DNA of 64,000 nt from Sarcodiotheca gaudichaudii. Taxonomy: Eukaryota > Rhodophyta > Florideophyceae > Gigartinales > Solieriaceae. Where the stretch lies: NCBI GenBank assembly GCA_032355985.1, contig JAUKVZ010000002.1:496001-560000 (forward strand), read 5' to 3'. A program made the position numbers and the translations under genes. Shown here piece after piece: positions 18,435 through 27,979 of this stretch; position 1 is the stretch's first letter, and every line of letters begins with the position of its first letter. Below the pieces are notes generated by a model that searched no databases, had not been told where the DNA came from, and saw only the letters and a list, made by a program, of their open reading frames with translations.

Positions 18435-19607
18435 TCACCGAAGCTGAAACGTGCCTTCGATATCGATCATCTCAAGCGCACGTTCCACATCATCTTCGTC
18501 GCATACTTCCATGATGCACTCGAGATGACGACCCGTGCTCAGCCGCAAGATGAAGATGGACGCATCCCATTTCACACCGTCGGTGAAGTAGTAGAGAGAC
18601 TTGCCGCGCCCTTTGAGCCCGGCAAACGTCTCGAAATCCTCAACATCACGAAGGTGTGAGATACGCGGCGCAATGCGCATGATCGCATTGTTCATGTGCT
18701 GCTCGGCGGATCCGCGGCGAGGAATGGCGCGAAAGAACGCCGATGATTCCTCACCCGATTGAAGCCGCACGCCGGAATCGCCGGGCCGATTCTCGAATGT
18801 CCATCCAGGCGGAAGCTCAAACGAGTACTCATCCATCACCAGCAACTGAGCATGCGGCCACGGGCCCGCGCCGGCCGTGCCCGGCGTCTCCACATGCGTG
18901 CGCAAGTGCGTCACGCTCAGGAAGCCGAAGAACACAAGGGAGTACATGAACCCGGGAAGAATCATGAACCAGAACCAGCCGCCGACACGCGTGACGCGAA
19001 AGATCGCCCGCGCGCCGCAGTAACTCACGATGACCGACCAAAGATTGAATACGAACACAACGAACCACGCCCATGCAGTTGTTGCGCGAGCGGCGGCGTC
19101 GGGAGTCGGATAACTCAACGTTCTCGAAAGAGCGATCGCAAGCGCGGGAATCGCAATGATCTGCAATGAATAGAGATACACCCGACGCGCCGCCGGCTTG
19201 TTCATGAACACCGCCCCTGCAAGACGCAGGCGCATGCGATACCACCAGCCGCCCACCGTCAGAATCATGGCCGCCGCAATCACGCCCACCCAGAGAGCCG
19301 TGATCCATCGATGCTCCCATGAGTTGATCAGCGGCTGGCCTCCATACTGAGTGCGGCCCCAGAAATATTGCCTGTCAATGCGATCGCCCGCCGTCGCAAG
19401 CCCGTGCAGCATCGCGCACAAGAGCACCAGCCCCGGCCATTTCGTAAACGCGACATTCTGAAAGAAGCGCTTCGGGCGGAAGAACAGATCGAACATCCAG
19501 ATTCGAAATCGCGGCCCGTCATACACGACGTCGTCGCCGACATGCGCATCGACGGCCGTCGGCGCACCTTGCTCGGAGTGATACGGAAATGGTTTGCCGC
19601 TCTTCAT
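18435..19607 (-). CDS. Polytopic membrane protein with C-terminal soluble domain
   Basis: 390 residues. Six or so hydrophobic stretches in the first 245 residues (WPGLVLLCAMLHGLATAG; WITALWVGVIAAAMILTVGG; LYSLQIIAIPALAIALSRTL; WAWFVVFVFNLWSVIVSYCG; FWFMILPGFMYSLVFFGFL) resemble the Yip1-like membrane fold seen in many planctomycete proteins. The tail (residues about 250-390) is soluble and reads like a periplasmic or cytoplasmic alpha/beta module starting YSFELPPGWTFENRP. No catalytic motif. It lies 60 bp downstream of the BtuF-like gene on the same strand, which may be an operon. Function unknown. Confidence 0.65.
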   Translation of the reverse strand: MKSGKPFPYHSEQGAPTAVDAHVGDDVVYDGPRFRIWMFDLFFRPKRFFQNVAFTKWPGLVLLCAMLHGLATAGDRIDRQYFWGRTQYGGQPLINSWEHRWITALWVGVIAAAMILTVGGWWYRMRLRLAGAVFMNKPAARRVYLYSLQIIAIPALAIALSRTLSYPTPDAAARATTAWAWFVVFVFNLWSVIVSYCGARAIFRVTRVGGWFWFMILPGFMYSLVFFGFLSVTHLRTHVETPGTAGAGPWPHAQLLVMDEYSFELPPGWTFENRPGDSGVRLQSGEESSAFFRAIPRRGSAEQHMNNAIMRIAPRISHLRDVEDFETFAGLKGRGKSLYYFTDGVKWDASIFILRLSTGRHLECIMEVCDEDDVERALEMIDIEGTFQLR

Positions 19608-19667
19608 GGAGCTCGCCCCTCGTTCAGTCGCGCCGTCGCTGCCTCACGAATCATGTCCCCAATCTGC

Positions 19668-20630
19668 TCACGCGCCCATCCCCTGCCAGGGGAACCCCTC
19701 CCCCGCCAACCCCTCAACCCCCTGCATCCAACCAACAAGCCACTCAAACGCATCCACCAGCCGCGGTCCGGGCCGATTGAACATCTGATTCCCATCCACC
19801 AGCGCCACGCGCTTCGCCTGCACCGCCGGAAGCGCGCGCCACCAGGGCAGATCCTGCAGATGCGTCAGCTCCTTGGCAGTCGTCTTCAGATCGAGGCCGC
19901 AGGGACAGACGATCAGCCATTGCGGATGCGACTGCACCAGTTCCTCGACTTCGATGCGCCGGCTCTTGCCCGCGACGCGCTCGGCCATGCCGGCCATCAT
20001 TCCGGCGCCGCCCGATTCGGTCGGATGGGTGGGGTTCAGGGGATGCCTGCCGCCGGCCCGCTCGATGAGCTGCGGCGTCCAGTGCCCGCCCACGAAGAGC
20101 GGATCGATCCACTCCAGAAACACGCCCGGCGGCCCATCCGCGAAGACCGGCACGAACTCCGACGCCCGCGCCATCCGCTCCCGCAGCCGCACGACCTCCC
20201 GCTCAGCCGCCTTCTCGAGCAGCACGGCCTCGCCGACCTCGAGAATGTCATCCAGCACCCCCTCAAACGTGGTGGGGTTCAGGCTGACGATGCGAGGCTT
20301 GGGATCCATCGTCTGAGCGATCCTTCGGACCGTGTTCAAATCGATGGAGCACACGTCGCAGAGATCCTGCGTCAATATCACGTCCGGACGCAGACTGCGA
20401 AGCTGATCCTCATCCAGCGAATAGAGGGAGCGATCTTCGCTCATGGCTGACGAAACCTGCCGGTCTACCTCAGCCGATGAAGTGAAACTGGTTATCTGCC
20501 CGGTAAGAACGGGCCGATTGAATATGGAGCCTGGAAAGTCGCATTCATGCGAGCGTCCCACAAGCATTTCGGAACCGCCGATGAGGCAGAGCGTCTCAGT
20601 GGCGGAAGGAAGAAGACTGACTACGCGCAT
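19668..20630 (-). CDS. BtuF-like cobalamin/siderophore-binding protein without visible signal peptide
   Basis: 320 residues from ATG 20630 (MRVVSLLPSATETLCLIGG), the typical beginning of the cobalamin-binding subfamily of periplasmic-binding-like proteins. Conserved blocks follow: LVGRSHECDFP, LRPDVILTQDLCDVCSID, and PGVFLEWIDPLFVGGHWTPQLIERAGG. The same family includes BtuF and Fe-siderophore binding proteins, but this subtype usually lacks a Sec signal. It also often occurs without transporter partners, and none is nearby. It may act in the cytoplasm as a corrinoid handler, which is inference. It diverges from gspD 89 bp away. Confidence 0.82.
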   Translation of the reverse strand: MRVVSLLPSATETLCLIGGSEMLVGRSHECDFPGSIFNRPVLTGQITSFTSSAEVDRQVSSAMSEDRSLYSLDEDQLRSLRPDVILTQDLCDVCSIDLNTVRRIAQTMDPKPRIVSLNPTTFEGVLDDILEVGEAVLLEKAAEREVVRLRERMARASEFVPVFADGPPGVFLEWIDPLFVGGHWTPQLIERAGGRHPLNPTHPTESGGAGMMAGMAERVAGKSRRIEVEELVQSHPQWLIVCPCGLDLKTTAKELTHLQDLPWWRALPAVQAKRVALVDGNQMFNRPGPRLVDAFEWLVGWMQGVEGLAGEGFPWQGMGA

Positions 20631-20719
20631 GGGTGGGGATCCTAGGGCGTCATCCGACCAGCGCCTCATTTTGAGGCCCGGACGATCCCTCGCCATCCCC
20701 CCTCGGGAGCATCAGAGCC

Positions 20720-23233
20720 TTGCAGCCCATCCATAAGAAGACCCCCACCGATCGCGCGGATCGTCCCCTCATGGGGATGGCGCCATTCGCACGATTGGCT
20801 GGAATCGCCCTTGCCATCGGCCTTTCAGCCATGACCGCGCCGGCACAGGATGGCCAGACACCCATCGAGAATGAAGAGGGCATCCAGCTCACCTTCACCG
20901 ATCCCGTCGATATCCAGGCGCTGATCGATTACGTCGCCAGGCGGCTCCAGATCAATATCATCATGACGGACACCGGCCTGCAGGGGAATCAGGTCGTCTT
21001 CCGAGCCCCCATGACCGTCCGTGATGATCAGCTGCTTCCCCTTCTTGAAATGCTCATGGAGCCCTACGGCTACACCCTCACCCGCGAACGCGATGAAGGC
21101 TGGTACGTCGTGCGACCCGTCGATGGCATTCAGCTCGATCTCGGCGATGAGTTCGGCTCCACGCAGATCTTCCCGACGCCCCTCGTGCGTCCCACGGCCA
21201 TGAAGACGGCCATCGAAGCCGTCCTTCCGGGCGATCTCTCCCGCATGAAGATCGCCTACGTCGACGAACTCGGCGTCATCATCTCCACGGCGCCCCCTCG
21301 TTTGAACCGATCGCTTGAGCTGGTCATCGATCTGATCCTCACCGGCCAGAAGGGTCAGCGGCTGCATCGGTTTGATCTGGAATACGTCGCGGCCAGCGAG
21401 GCGCGAGATCGCATCCTTGCGCTGACGGGCCAGTCGGAGGCGCCGGCGACGCCGCAGCGCAACCCGAATCAGCCCGCGGCCGCACAGGGTGGCGGCGGCG
21501 GAGCGATCAGTTCGCTGAGCAATCTTGGCGATCGTCTCGTGATTGATCGCATGGGCAACGCGCTGATCTTTCGCGGCGAGGCCGATGAGATTGATGAAGC
21601 GGGTCAGCTTGTCGCAATGGTCGATCTGCCCAGCCGCCTGATCATTCGCAGATACAACGCCGGCGCGATGACGCCCGTCATCGCCAGCTACGGCGAGACG
21701 CTCGGTCTCGGCCCGACAACGAATCTTCAGCAGGGCGGACAGCAGCAACAGCAGCGCGGACAGACAACCGGCGCCGTCGGAAGCCACTTTGAGATCACCG
21801 ATCCCGAAGCGCAGTGGTTCACCTACTACGGCACGGCGGAGCAGCACGAGGAGATCGAGAAGCTCGTCGATGAGTACGCCGATCAGATCCGGCTCGAACA
21901 GCTGGTCGTCGAGTTCTACAAGCTGCAGTTCTCCGATTCGGTCGAGACCGCAGATCTGCTGGCTGAGCTGCTCGACATCGAAGTGCAGGACGGTGAGCAG
22001 GCGGAATCTCCTTTCCTTCCCGGCTCGCTTCAGAGCACGCAGCGCGGCATCGGCAGCCGCGGCATCAACTCGGTGCAACAGCTTGAGCGGGAGGGCTTCC
22101 CGACGGCCGAGCAGCGCATTCCCGGTCAACCGGGACAGGTTCCCGGCGGTCCCGCTCCCGGCACGGAAGGCGAGCTCGCCGGCATCACGCCCACCGAAGG
22201 CATCGCGATCATCGCCGACGAGGCGCGCAATCAGATCATCATCCGCGCGCCTGCCAAGCAGCAGGAGGAGTTCGCGGCCATCATCGAGAAGCTCGATCAG
22301 CGCCGCCCGCAGGTCTATCTCGATGTCCAGATCGTCGCCGTCAACCTCACCGACAGCTTCGAGCTGACGATCGACTGGGATCTGGAGTCCAACGAGTTTC
22401 CCGTCTTCACCAACTTCGGTTTGCGCGGCGAGCCGTTTGACAACACGGACGTGCCGACGAACTTTGCAGGCATCACCGCCGCAATCGTGCGCTCCAGCTA
22501 CATTCCCTTCATCATCAACGCGCTGGCGTCGGAAGCGGATGCGCGCATCCTTTCCCGCCCGCGCCTGCTCGTCAATGACAACGAAGAAGCGGCGATCTCC
22601 AGCACGACGGACGAGCCTTTCTCATCAACCTCGCAGGTGGCCGGCGCCCCGAGTCAGACGTCGCTGGGCGGCACGCTTTCCGCTGGTACGACGGTGACCG
22701 TCGAGCCGCACATCAGCTCGGGCGGATTCCTCGTGCTGGACTTCTCGGTTGAACTCTCCGCCTTCGGCGAGCGTCCCAATCCTGACCTTCCCCCGACGCG
22801 TCGATCGGACAACATCGAATCGATCGTGACCGTGCCGTCGGACTCCACCGTGATTGTCGGCGGCTTCACGTTTGAGCAGGAGATGAACTCGATCCGCAAG
22901 GTGCCCTTCATCGCGGACATTCCGCTTATTGGCGAACTGTTCAAGGATCGACAGCAAAGCTCCAGTCAGCGAACGATCTATGTCTTCATGACGCCGCGCG
23001 TGCTCACTGATCCGCGCTTCGCCGATCTTCGCCTGCTGACCGAAGGCCCCGCCAAGACGTCTGAGGTCGAACTGGCGTCGCCTGAGCTGCTTCCCGCCCT
23101 CATGCCGCTCTACGGCGTCGAGTATCCGGGCTCTGAGGAAGAGGATGAGGCTCTGACCGAACTTGAAGATGATGTGGAGCCGGGCGAGTCCAACGGGCAG
23201 CATGACGCCAACAATGAGTCGGACGATCTATGA
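20720..23233 (+). CDS. gspD: Type II secretion secretin GspD
   Basis: 837 residues. TTG 20720 has GGGAG 10 bp upstream; ATG 20771 is the alternative start. A signal sequence (FARLAGIALAIGLSAMTAPAQ) precedes an STN/N0-like domain (FTDPVDIQALIDYVARRLQ) and several N-domain repeats with a Gln-rich linker near residue 340. The secretin core is clear from VYLDVQIVAVNLTDSFELT onward. It includes ILSRPRLLVNDNEEAAI and VPFIADIPLIGELFKD, and the VTVPSDSTVIVGGFTFE segment. The acidic C-terminal tail is not part of the pore. Secretins form the outer-membrane channel. It opens the long operon and overlaps gspE by 4 bp (ATGA). Confidence 0.93.
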   Translation: MQPIHKKTPTDRADRPLMGMAPFARLAGIALAIGLSAMTAPAQDGQTPIENEEGIQLTFTDPVDIQALIDYVARRLQINIIMTDTGLQGNQVVFRAPMTVRDDQLLPLLEMLMEPYGYTLTRERDEGWYVVRPVDGIQLDLGDEFGSTQIFPTPLVRPTAMKTAIEAVLPGDLSRMKIAYVDELGVIISTAPPRLNRSLELVIDLILTGQKGQRLHRFDLEYVAASEARDRILALTGQSEAPATPQRNPNQPAAAQGGGGGAISSLSNLGDRLVIDRMGNALIFRGEADEIDEAGQLVAMVDLPSRLIIRRYNAGAMTPVIASYGETLGLGPTTNLQQGGQQQQQRGQTTGAVGSHFEITDPEAQWFTYYGTAEQHEEIEKLVDEYADQIRLEQLVVEFYKLQFSDSVETADLLAELLDIEVQDGEQAESPFLPGSLQSTQRGIGSRGINSVQQLEREGFPTAEQRIPGQPGQVPGGPAPGTEGELAGITPTEGIAIIADEARNQIIIRAPAKQQEEFAAIIEKLDQRRPQVYLDVQIVAVNLTDSFELTIDWDLESNEFPVFTNFGLRGEPFDNTDVPTNFAGITAAIVRSSYIPFIINALASEADARILSRPRLLVNDNEEAAISSTTDEPFSSTSQVAGAPSQTSLGGTLSAGTTVTVEPHISSGGFLVLDFSVELSAFGERPNPDLPPTRRSDNIESIVTVPSDSTVIVGGFTFEQEMNSIRKVPFIADIPLIGELFKDRQQSSSQRTIYVFMTPRVLTDPRFADLRLLTEGPAKTSEVELASPELLPALMPLYGVEYPGSEEEDEALTELEDDVEPGESNGQHDANNESDDL

Positions 23234-24933
23234 CCGACACGAATGGCGATCAGATCAATGGCAAGGGCGGCGCTGCGCTTCCAGGCGCGATCAGCGACGA
23301 TTCGCCCCTGCGCATTTCCCGCCTCTTCGGCGGGCTGAAGATTCGCCCCGATCAGGTGCAGGCTTTTCCGCAGACGCCCGGCATTGATGAAGAGCCCTGG
23401 GATGTGCTGCTCTCTTCAACCGGTTCTGAAGAGCATGCGGCATTGCAGGCGCTGGCGCAGCGATGCGGGCTGGAGTTCATCCTCGAACCCAAGCCGCACG
23501 AATCGGCGGAGCGCTTCTACGAGCGCGTGCCCGCCGATGCGGCGCGACGCCATCAGATCGCCGGGCTTTCCTCCGACAACGAAACCATGACGATCGCGAC
23601 GGCGCAACCCATGCAGCCGGCGGCCTTCAGCGCCATCGAGCGCCTGGTCGGCATGCCCATCCGCATCGTGTTCGCCCCGCGCGCCCAGGTCGGCAATCTC
23701 ATCAATCGCGGCTACGAGCAGCGACAGGATCTTGTCACCGAGATTGTCGAGGACATTCCCTTCGACGAGCGCGCCATCGAAAGCGCCGCCGGATCCATTG
23801 GCAAGGCGACGGATCTCTTGCAGCTTGCGCGGCAGACGCCCGTCATCAAGCTGGTGAACATGATTCTCTTCGAAGCGCTGCGCCTGCGCGCTTCGGATGT
23901 GCACATTCATCCGCTTGAAGACAAGCTGCTGATCCGCTTTCGCGTTGACGGCCTGCTTGTCGACGCGTTCAGCCCGCCCTTGAGTCTGGCGCCGGCGATT
24001 TCGTCCAGGCTGAAGGTCATGGCGGAGCTGGATATCGCGAATCGGCATTCGCCGCAGGATGGCCAGACGACCGTGCGCATCGGCTCGCGCAAGATCGACA
24101 TTCGTCTTTCATGCGTGCCGACGATCTTTGGCGAGCGCCTTGTGCTGCGACTGCTCGATCAGAGTCAGAACAAGCTCAGTCTTGATTCGCTTGGCATGAC
24201 CAGCGCGATGCAGACGGAGCTGATGGATCTCATCAACCGGCCGACGGGCATGATTCTCGTCACGGGCCCGACGGGTTCGGGCAAGACGACGTCGCTGTAT
24301 GCGGCGCTGGAGCGCGTCGATCGCTCGTCGCGCAACGTGATGACGATTGAGGATCCGGTTGAATATCACATGGACAACATTGGGCAGGTGCAGGTGAATC
24401 CCAAGCGAGGCGTCACCTTCGCATCCGGCCTGCGATCTCTGCTGCGTCAGGATCCTGATGTGATTCTTGTCGGTGAGATTCGCGACGAAGAGACGGCGCA
24501 CCTGGCGGTGCAGGCGGCGCTGACGGGCCACCTTGTGCTGGCGACGCTGCACACCAATGATGCGCCCAGCGCAGTTTCGCGACTGCAGGATATCGGCATC
24601 GAGCCCTATCTCATCTGCTCGGCGCTGCTGGCGACCATGGGCCAGCGCCTGCTGCGGCGAAACTGCGACAAGTGCGCCGGCAGCGGCGAGGCTGAGGGAA
24701 CACGCTGCGAGAAGTGCGTTGGCTCCGGATATTCCGGACGCGTGGCCATCTACGAACTCATGCCCATGACCGACGATCTGCGAGCGCTGACGATGAAGTC
24801 CGCCGATGCGACCGCCATCATGGCCAAGGCCGTCGAGCAGGGCATGAAGCCGATGGTCATCGATGGGCAGGAAAAAGTCGCGCGCGGCCTGACGACCGCT
24901 GAAGAGCTGCGGCGCGTGCTCGCGCAGGAATAG
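23230..24933 (+). CDS. gspE: Type II secretion ATPase GspE
   Basis: 567 residues. An N-terminal N1E-like domain (about 1-190) is followed by the ATPase core: Walker A GPTGSGKTTSLYA near residue 345, Asp box around EDPVEYHMDN, Walker B VILVGEIRDEETAHLA, and the His box ATLHTNDAPSAVSR. The zinc-binding tetracysteine loop is present (CDKCAGSGEAEGTRCEKC, near residue 479-495), which is a GspE rather than PilT feature. It powers pseudopilus assembly at the inner membrane. Ends 38 bp before gspF. Confidence 0.95.
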   Translation: MTDTNGDQINGKGGAALPGAISDDSPLRISRLFGGLKIRPDQVQAFPQTPGIDEEPWDVLLSSTGSEEHAALQALAQRCGLEFILEPKPHESAERFYERVPADAARRHQIAGLSSDNETMTIATAQPMQPAAFSAIERLVGMPIRIVFAPRAQVGNLINRGYEQRQDLVTEIVEDIPFDERAIESAAGSIGKATDLLQLARQTPVIKLVNMILFEALRLRASDVHIHPLEDKLLIRFRVDGLLVDAFSPPLSLAPAISSRLKVMAELDIANRHSPQDGQTTVRIGSRKIDIRLSCVPTIFGERLVLRLLDQSQNKLSLDSLGMTSAMQTELMDLINRPTGMILVTGPTGSGKTTSLYAALERVDRSSRNVMTIEDPVEYHMDNIGQVQVNPKRGVTFASGLRSLLRQDPDVILVGEIRDEETAHLAVQAALTGHLVLATLHTNDAPSAVSRLQDIGIEPYLICSALLATMGQRLLRRNCDKCAGSGEAEGTRCEKCVGSGYSGRVAIYELMPMTDDLRALTMKSADATAIMAKAVEQGMKPMVIDGQEKVARGLTTAEELRRVLAQE

Positions 24934-24971
24934 ACTAAGGAAGACGCGCAGCCAAGGAGCGCAACGGCCCG

Positions 24972-26174
24972 GTGACACAGGTTGAGACCGCAACCCAGTT
25001 CTTCTTCAGCGCGATCTCCAGCGATGGATCCCGCAAGCTGGGGCTGCGCGCGGCGACCGATGAGCCGGCGCTGGCGCAATCGCTCAGTGATGAAGGCCTG
25101 CTGCTGATCAAGGCGCTGCGCCTGCCCGGATGGACGGCTCGAACGACCGATCTGCCGCTGAAGGATCAGGTCGGCTTCAACAGACAGATTGGCGATCTTC
25201 TTGGCCGCGGCGTCACGCTTGTCGAAGCGCTGGAAGTCGCCGGCTCCGTCGTGACGCCTCCGACGAAGAAGCGGGCGGAGCGCATTCGCTCCCTCGTCGG
25301 CGCCGGCAGCAGTTTCGCCGACGCCTGCGAGCAGGTGGGCGGCTTTGATCCGATCACCATCACTGTGTATCGATCTGCCGAGCGAGCCGGTGATCTGGGC
25401 GATGCGGCGCGCCGGCTTGCCGACGCCGCAGCGCGCCGGCAGGCGATCGTCACCAAGGCGACCACGCTGTTGATCTATCCTTCCATCGTGGCCAGCATCA
25501 GCGCCATCGTCGCAAGCATCGTGCTGATGATCGTGGTGCCCAAAATTGGCGAGAGTCTCGGTCAGACCGGGATCGAGCTGCCCTGGTACACCGTGATCGT
25601 CATGGATACGGGCAAGTGGATGCGTGGGAACTTTCTTTACATCATGCTCGGCGTGGTGGGCGCCATCAGCGCGATCGTGATTCTGCGCAAGGTGGTTTTC
25701 GCGGCGCTGCTGGCGCTCTTGCGCAAGACGCCCTCCGTGTCGAAGCTGGTGCTGGCGATGGAGTCGGCTCGATTTTTCAGCGTGATGGGCGCGATGGCTC
25801 GCTCCGGCGTGCCGCTGGCTGATGCTCTGGGCATCGCCTCCGGCGCCGTCAGCCATCCGACGCTTCGCAAGCAACTGGAGACGGTGCGTGTCCGGCTGGT
25901 GGAAGGCGGCGTGCTTCGCAATCTGCTGGAGAGCGTGACGGCCCTGCCGCTGGCCACACGACGTCTGCTTGTCGCCGCCGAGCGGGCCGGGGATCTCGAT
26001 TCGGCCTTTGACGCTCTGGCGGTGGATCTGACGAATGAGATGGACACGCGATCGGAGCGACTGCTGGCGGCTCTGGAGCCGGCGCTGATCGTGATCATGT
26101 TCCTGGTGATCGGCTCCCTGCTGATGTCGGTGATGGTCCCGCTGGTGACGATGTCGAGCCAGGTTCAAGGCTAG
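24972..26174 (+). CDS. gspF: Type II secretion inner-membrane platform protein GspF
   Basis: 400 residues from GTG 24972, with AAGGAG 13 bp upstream. Two copies of the GspF/PilC domain are visible, each with the LLGRGVTLVEALE-type opening (first copy) and MARSGVPLADALGIASG (second copy). Three membrane helices: TTLLIYPSIVASISAIVASIVLMIV, LYIMLGVVGAISAIVIL, and ALIVIMFLVIGSLLMSVMV near the C-terminus. It docks GspE to the membrane. A 148-bp gap separates it from gspG; no promoter was recognised there. Confidence 0.93.
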   Translation: MTQVETATQFFFSAISSDGSRKLGLRAATDEPALAQSLSDEGLLLIKALRLPGWTARTTDLPLKDQVGFNRQIGDLLGRGVTLVEALEVAGSVVTPPTKKRAERIRSLVGAGSSFADACEQVGGFDPITITVYRSAERAGDLGDAARRLADAAARRQAIVTKATTLLIYPSIVASISAIVASIVLMIVVPKIGESLGQTGIELPWYTVIVMDTGKWMRGNFLYIMLGVVGAISAIVILRKVVFAALLALLRKTPSVSKLVLAMESARFFSVMGAMARSGVPLADALGIASGAVSHPTLRKQLETVRVRLVEGGVLRNLLESVTALPLATRRLLVAAERAGDLDSAFDALAVDLTNEMDTRSERLLAALEPALIVIMFLVIGSLLMSVMVPLVTMSSQVQG

Positions 26175-26322
26175 GAGCCGCTAGAATGGGCGGTTCGCCA
26201 GTTTCGCCGGCAACTTCCAGCCGCCTGAGGCGTCAAATCGCAGGCCAGGGAGGGCGGTGGCCGACGAATCGCCAACCAATTGTCAGTCAGCCGCGTAGAA
26301 GCGGTGGAGAGGATCGTCCGAT

Positions 26323-26715
26323 ATGACTCCCATGGTCAGACAACGCGGTTTCTCGCTTCTGGAAATGATGCTGGTGCTGCTCATCATGGGCGCCCTGGTG
26401 TCCATCGTCGTGGTCAACCTTGTTGGTCAGGACGAGCGCGCCAAAGCCAACATCACCAAGATCCGGATGGAACAGATCGAGAACATGCTCAGTCAGTACA
26501 AGTTCGAGAAGGGCAGCTATCCGACGGCCGAAGAGGGTCTCGGCGTGCTCGTCACCGGCAAGTACATGACGGAGATCCCGCTCGACGGCTGGAACAATCC
26601 GTTCCTCTATTACATCCCCAGCGCCAATCCTGAAGTGCCCTTCGATCTGATCAGTCTCGGCCCGGACGCGACGCCGAGCACCGAGGACGACATATTCAAC
26701 TGGACGTTGCAATGA
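26323..26715 (+). CDS. gspG: Major pseudopilin GspG
   Basis: 130 residues. Prepilin leader with cleavage before FSLLEMMLVLLIMGALVSIV, Glu at +5. The GspG signature follows: KANITKIRMEQIENMLSQYK, SYPTAEEGLGVLV, and DGWNNPFLYYIPS. The C-terminal loop LGPDATPSTEDDIFNW resembles the calcium-binding site of GspG. The protein polymerises into the pseudopilus. GGAGAGGA precedes the ATG. Overlaps the next gene by 4 bp. Confidence 0.95.
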   Translation: MTPMVRQRGFSLLEMMLVLLIMGALVSIVVVNLVGQDERAKANITKIRMEQIENMLSQYKFEKGSYPTAEEGLGVLVTGKYMTEIPLDGWNNPFLYYIPSANPEVPFDLISLGPDATPSTEDDIFNWTLQ

Positions 26716-27278
26716 CCAACCGGCGAGGCATGACATTCCTTGAGGTGGCGCTTGCCGTCTCGCTGCTCGCCGGCGTCGCGGCGACCATCCTCGGGGGTTA
26801 TGAAACGCTTCGCTCGTCATCCGAACTGCAGCAGCATCGTCTGAACGCGACGGAAGTCGCGAATCGGCTGATCCTCGTCTACACCCATCTCGGGCCGGAT
26901 GAACTGCCGCCCACCGACCATTACATCGAGCAGGGCAACGCGCGATACATGTATCGCCTGAAGGAAGAAATCCTCGTTGAGGATGACGCCGAGCGCGACA
27001 ACCTCGTCGTCCGCCGAGCCGTGCCCGCCAACACGATCTCCTCTGATGAACGCATCGAAGCGGGCATCGAGATGATCACGATCAACGTGTATCCCTGGTC
27101 GCGCGATCGTGTGCGCGATACTGACGAGCCGCTCGCCTCGCTGAGCCGCATCTTCGATCCCTTCCCCAGACTGATTGGCGATGAGCGCACGGATGTGCTG
27201 CTCAAGCACCTGGAGCGCCTGCTCAATATCGAGATCGACGTCGACAGTCTCGAGCAGGGCGGAGGCGGGCTGCCATGA
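26712..27278 (+). CDS. gspI: Minor pseudopilin, GspI-like
   Basis: 188 residues with prepilin leader MTNRRG before MTFLEVALAVSLLAGVAATIL. The Glu at +5 is conserved. Position between gspG and gspJ-like, and size, suggest the GspI/GspH slot; the globular part is divergent. The C-terminal stretch (RLIGDERTDVLLKHLERLLN) is longer than in proteobacterial GspI. Joined to both neighbours by ATGA overlaps. Confidence 0.72.
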   Translation: MTNRRGMTFLEVALAVSLLAGVAATILGGYETLRSSSELQQHRLNATEVANRLILVYTHLGPDELPPTDHYIEQGNARYMYRLKEEILVEDDAERDNLVVRRAVPANTISSDERIEAGIEMITINVYPWSRDRVRDTDEPLASLSRIFDPFPRLIGDERTDVLLKHLERLLNIEIDVDSLEQGGGGLP

Positions 27279-27979
27279 GCCGGCGCGGCTTCACCATGCT
27301 GGAGATGGCCCTCGCGATGGTCGTCGGCTCCATGCTTGTGGTGTCCTGTTTCGGTCTGATGCGGCTGATCGAGGACTCGGAGCAGTATCTCGCGCGATCG
27401 TATGACGATGTTTCGGAGTTCTCGCGCTGTCATCGCACGCTTGGGCGCGCCATGCAGTCGCTCGTCGCGGCGCCGATCGAGCTGGAAGACAATCCGGCCG
27501 GAGAGAGCGACGATCCCAACGCCGGCGCTCGCGCCGATTTCCGTGAGGGCGGAACAAACGGCCGGCGGGACTCGATCGACAATCAGCCGCCGCGATTTGC
27601 CATGGGGCCCGTCGAGGAAGAGGACATCGAGGACTTCGAAGCGCCGTGGCGCATCGAGATGGTCCTGACGAAGCCTCCTTTTGAATACGCGCGGGAGCAG
27701 GAGTGGCCGGTTCGCGGCGCCATCGACAAGGTTCCCGATGGAAGCGACTGGAAACTCGTGTGGACGCCCCTTCAGCCAGAGGGCGAAGAGGTCGTGCTTG
27801 CCGAAGGCCTGGCGCAGGTCTGGTTCTCCTGCATCCTCGGCACGGGTCCAGAGGCTGTTTTCGAGTCGCGCCGCATCAATGAATACCCCAGAGCCGTGCG
27901 CGTCGTGCTCTTTGCGCGCTCCGGCGCCACCGCCGACTGGCTCTTCGAGCCCGGTGTGACGACGGGAGAAGTCCAATGA
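27275..27979 (+). CDS. gspJ: Minor pseudopilin, GspJ-like
   Basis: 234 residues. Leader MSRRG precedes FTMLEMALAMVVGSMLVVSC, with Glu at +5. The body starts with LARSYDDVSEFSRCHRTLGR and has the length expected for GspJ. Residue identity with known GspJ is too low to be sure, and the assignment rests on order and leader. ATGA overlap with the next gene. Confidence 0.72.
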   Translation: MSRRGFTMLEMALAMVVGSMLVVSCFGLMRLIEDSEQYLARSYDDVSEFSRCHRTLGRAMQSLVAAPIELEDNPAGESDDPNAGARADFREGGTNGRRDSIDNQPPRFAMGPVEEEDIEDFEAPWRIEMVLTKPPFEYAREQEWPVRGAIDKVPDGSDWKLVWTPLQPEGEEVVLAEGLAQVWFSCILGTGPEAVFESRRINEYPRAVRVVLFARSGATADWLFEPGVTTGEVQ